DNA of 7,574 nt from Mesorhizobium sp. (GTDB taxonomy: Bacteria; Pseudomonadota; Alphaproteobacteria; Rhizobiales; Rhizobiaceae), in assembly GCA_030698645.1 (NCBI GenBank), contig JAUYMV010000002.1:1-7574 (forward strand). The letters run 5' to 3'. Under the pieces are notes generated by a model that was given only the letters and a program-made list of their open reading frames with translations, was not told the DNA's origin and ran no database searches. Position 1 is the stretch's first letter, and each line of letters starts with the position of its first letter. Of the stretch, positions 5,813 to 7,574 are shown piece after piece. A program made the translations under genes and the position numbers.

Positions 5813-7574
5813 TCAAACCGCGAACACGCTCGCGCCACTCTCCGCCCGGCCCGCAAAGGCCCGGAACGCCGAGAACAGCTCCCTGCCCATACCGAAATCG
5901 TTGCCGGAAAGATCGACGAGCGGTTCGGGCCGGGCGCGGAGTTCTTCCTCGCTGACCATTGTCTGCAGCGTGCCGGCCTCGCCGTCCAGGCGGATCAGGT
6001 CGCCGTCCTGGATCTTGCCGATCGGTCCGCCGTCGAGCGCCTCCGGCGTGACGTGGATCGCCGACGGCACCTTGCCCGACGCGCCCGACATGCGCCCGTC
6101 GGTGACCAGCGCCACCTTGAAGCCGCGGTCCTGCAGCACGCCCAGGATCGTCGTCAGCTTGTGCAGCTCCGGCATGCCGTTGGCCTTCGGCCCCTGGAAG
6201 CGCAGCACCGCCACGAAATCGCGCTCAAGTTCCCCTGCCTTGAAGGCGGCGTTCATCTGCTCCTGGCTGTCGAACACGATCGCCGGCGCCTCGACCAGCC
6301 GGCGCTCCGGCTTCACCGCCGACGTCTTGGCGATCGCCTGGCCGAGATTGCCGGAGAGAACCTTGAGCCCGCCGGTCGGCTGGAACGCCTTGCCGACCGT
6401 CGCGATGACCTTGTCGTCGCCGCTGACCGCCGGCGCCGGCTCGCGCGCCACGCCGCCGTCCGCCCCCAGCTTCGCCTCGATCGCATAGGGCCGCAGGCCT
6501 TCGCCCCAGACCGTCCGCACGTCGTCGTGCAGCAGGCCGGCGTCGAGCAGTTCGCGAATGAGAAAGCCCATGCCACCGGCGGCATGGAAATGGTTCACGT
6601 CGGCAAGCCCGTTGGGGTAGACGCGCGCCAGCAGCGGAACGAGGTCCGACAGATCCGAGATGTCGCGCCATGTCAGCTGGATGCCGGCCGCCTGCGCCAT
6701 CGCGATCAGATGGATCGTGTGGTTGGTCGAGCCGCCGGTCGCATGCAGGCCGACCACGCCATTGACGAAGGAGCGCTCGTCGATCATGCGACCGACGGGC
6801 GTGTACGAATTGCCGAGATGCGTGATCGACAGCGCCTGTTTCGTCGCCTCTTTCGTCAGCGCATCGCGCAGCGGCGTACCGGGATTGACGAAGGATGCGC
6901 CCGGCATGTGCAGGCCCATGATCTCCATCAGCATCTGGTTGGAATTGGCCGTGCCGTAGAAGGTGCAGGTGCCGGGGCCGTGATAGCTCTTCGACTCCGC
7001 CTCGAGCAGTTCCGGCCGGCCGACCTTGCCCTCGGCATAGAGTTGCCGCACGCGCGCCTTCTCGTCGTTGGGCAGGCCCGAGGTCATCGGCCCGGCCGGG
7101 ATGAACACCGCCGGCAGATGGCCGAAGGTCAGCGCGGCGATCACCAGTCCGGGCACGATCTTGTCGCAAACGCCGAGATAGACCGCCGCGTCGAACATGT
7201 TGTGCGACAGGCCGATTGCCGCTGCCATGGCGATGACGTCGCGCGAGAACAGCGACAGCTCCATGCCGGGCTGGCCCTGGGTGACGCCGTCGCACATCGC
7301 CGGCACGCCACCCGCCACCTGCGCGATGCCGCCCGCCTCGCGCGCCGCCTGCTTGATCAGTTGCGGGAAGAACTCGAACGGCTGATGCGCCGACAGCATG
7401 TCGTTGTAGGAGGTGATGATGCCGAGATTGGGCACCGTATCGCCGCCGAGCGCCACCTTCTCGCCAGGCGAGCAGACGGCGAAGCCGTGCGCCAGGTTTC
7501 CGCACGACAGCACGCCGCGGTTGGCCCGCTTGCCCGCCGCGGCGTCGACCCGGTCGAGATAAAGCTCGCGCGAG
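5813..7574 (-). CDS. edd: Phosphogluconate dehydratase (Entner-Doudoroff), N-terminus outside window
   Basis: Cytoplasmic iron-sulfur enzyme that dehydrates 6-phosphogluconate to 2-keto-3-deoxy-6-phosphogluconate, the first committed step of the Entner-Doudoroff pathway. Some 586 codons are present and open to the window edge; against E. coli Edd (603 residues) only about 15-25 N-terminal residues are missing. The GTG at 7511-7513 is internal, because the frame upstream continues with SRELYLDR as in homologues. Signatures in order: [22 protein letters not shown] (distinguishes Edd from IlvD), [64 protein letters not shown] and [20 protein letters not shown]. The Cys of GVCDK and GTCTFYG correspond to cluster ligands of the IlvD/Edd family; the third ligand is less certain (LSCGN or PAMCDG). 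In rhizobia edd commonly ends a zwf-pgl-edd operon, which would lie beyond the right edge; that is expectation, not observation. No terminator is visible after its stop. Confidence 0.97.
   Translation of the reverse strand, partial: SRELYLDRVDAAAGKRANRGVLSCGNLAHGFAVCSPGEKVALGGDTVPNLGIITSYNDMLSAHQPFEFFPQLIKQAAREAGGIAQVAGGVPAMCDGVTQGQPGMELSLFSRDVIAMAAAIGLSHNMFDAAVYLGVCDKIVPGLVIAALTFGHLPAVFIPAGPMTSGLPNDEKARVRQLYAEGKVGRPELLEAESKSYHGPGTCTFYGTANSNQMLMEIMGLHMPGASFVNPGTPLRDALTKEATKQALSITHLGNSYTPVGRMIDERSFVNGVVGLHATGGSTNHTIHLIAMAQAAGIQLTWRDISDLSDLVPLLARVYPNGLADVNHFHAAGGMGFLIRELLDAGLLHDDVRTVWGEGLRPYAIEAKLGADGGVAREPAPAVSGDDKVIATVGKAFQPTGGLKVLSGNLGQAIAKTSAVKPERRLVEAPAIVFDSQEQMNAAFKAGELERDFVAVLRFQGPKANGMPELHKLTTILGVLQDRGFKVALVTDGRMSGASGKVPSAIHVTPEALDGGPIGKIQDGDLIRLDGEAGTLQTMVSEEELRARPEPLVDLSGNDFGMGRELFSAFRAFAGRAESGASVFAV

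Noticed and set aside
5789..5825. Possible terminator between tetR and edd (CGGTT...AACCG and GTTCG...CGAAC pairings).
   Set aside because: Stems are only 5 bases with loops of 14 or more, and there is no T-run on either strand.
6225..7505. Minus-strand open frame of 426 codons inside edd.
   Set aside because: Out-of-frame shadow of edd, Arg/Gly-rich without motifs.
1..7574. Search by eye for tRNA, CRISPR repeats, insertion-sequence ends, integrase or toxin-antitoxin genes.
   Set aside because: Nearly all bases are accounted for by five conventional genes, and the only sizeable gap (5072-5215) is regulatory. No repeated units or mobile-element signatures were seen.

Overview
This is a GC-rich window with tightly packed genes. 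Protein similarity (an Edd of the rhizobial/alphaproteobacterial kind, a membrane adaptor beginning MIKRFIIA, and a TetR with a [13 protein letters not shown] recognition region) suggests an alphaproteobacterium, most likely of the Hyphomicrobiales (Rhizobiales). That assignment rests on recognised family resemblance, not on any search.

Layout: (1) 1-807, plus strand: the 3' part of a sensor histidine kinase whose N-terminus lies upstream of the window. (2) 828-3914, minus strand: a complete RND (HAE-1/AcrB-type) inner-membrane drug/proton antiporter. (3) 3911-5071, minus strand: its periplasmic adaptor, overlapping the pump gene by 4 bases (ATGA), so the two form one operon. (4) 5072-5215: a divergent control region with a 16-base inverted repeat, TACCGTC-TG-GACGGTA, placed between a good -35 hexamer and a weak -10 for the pump operon. 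(5) 5216-5788, plus strand: a TetR/AcrR-family regulator, read away from the pump operon. (6) 5813-7574, minus strand: phosphogluconate dehydratase (edd) of the Entner-Doudoroff pathway, lacking only its first few residues beyond the window edge.

How it works together: the TetR protein is most simply read as the local repressor of the divergent adaptor-pump operon, and probably of itself, through the palindrome. The adaptor and pump would need an outer-membrane TolC-type channel encoded elsewhere, since none is present here. The histidine kinase and edd are each convergent with their neighbours (gaps of 20 and 24 bases) and are probably functionally separate; their usual partners (response regulator; zwf/pgl) would lie outside the window.

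No RNA gene, insertion sequence, CRISPR array, integrase or convincing intrinsic terminator was seen. The window looks like an ordinary chromosomal region with a classical regulated efflux locus. I did not find evidence for an undescribed system; the best signals for a second look are the operator/promoter arrangement and the start codons of the two divergent genes.
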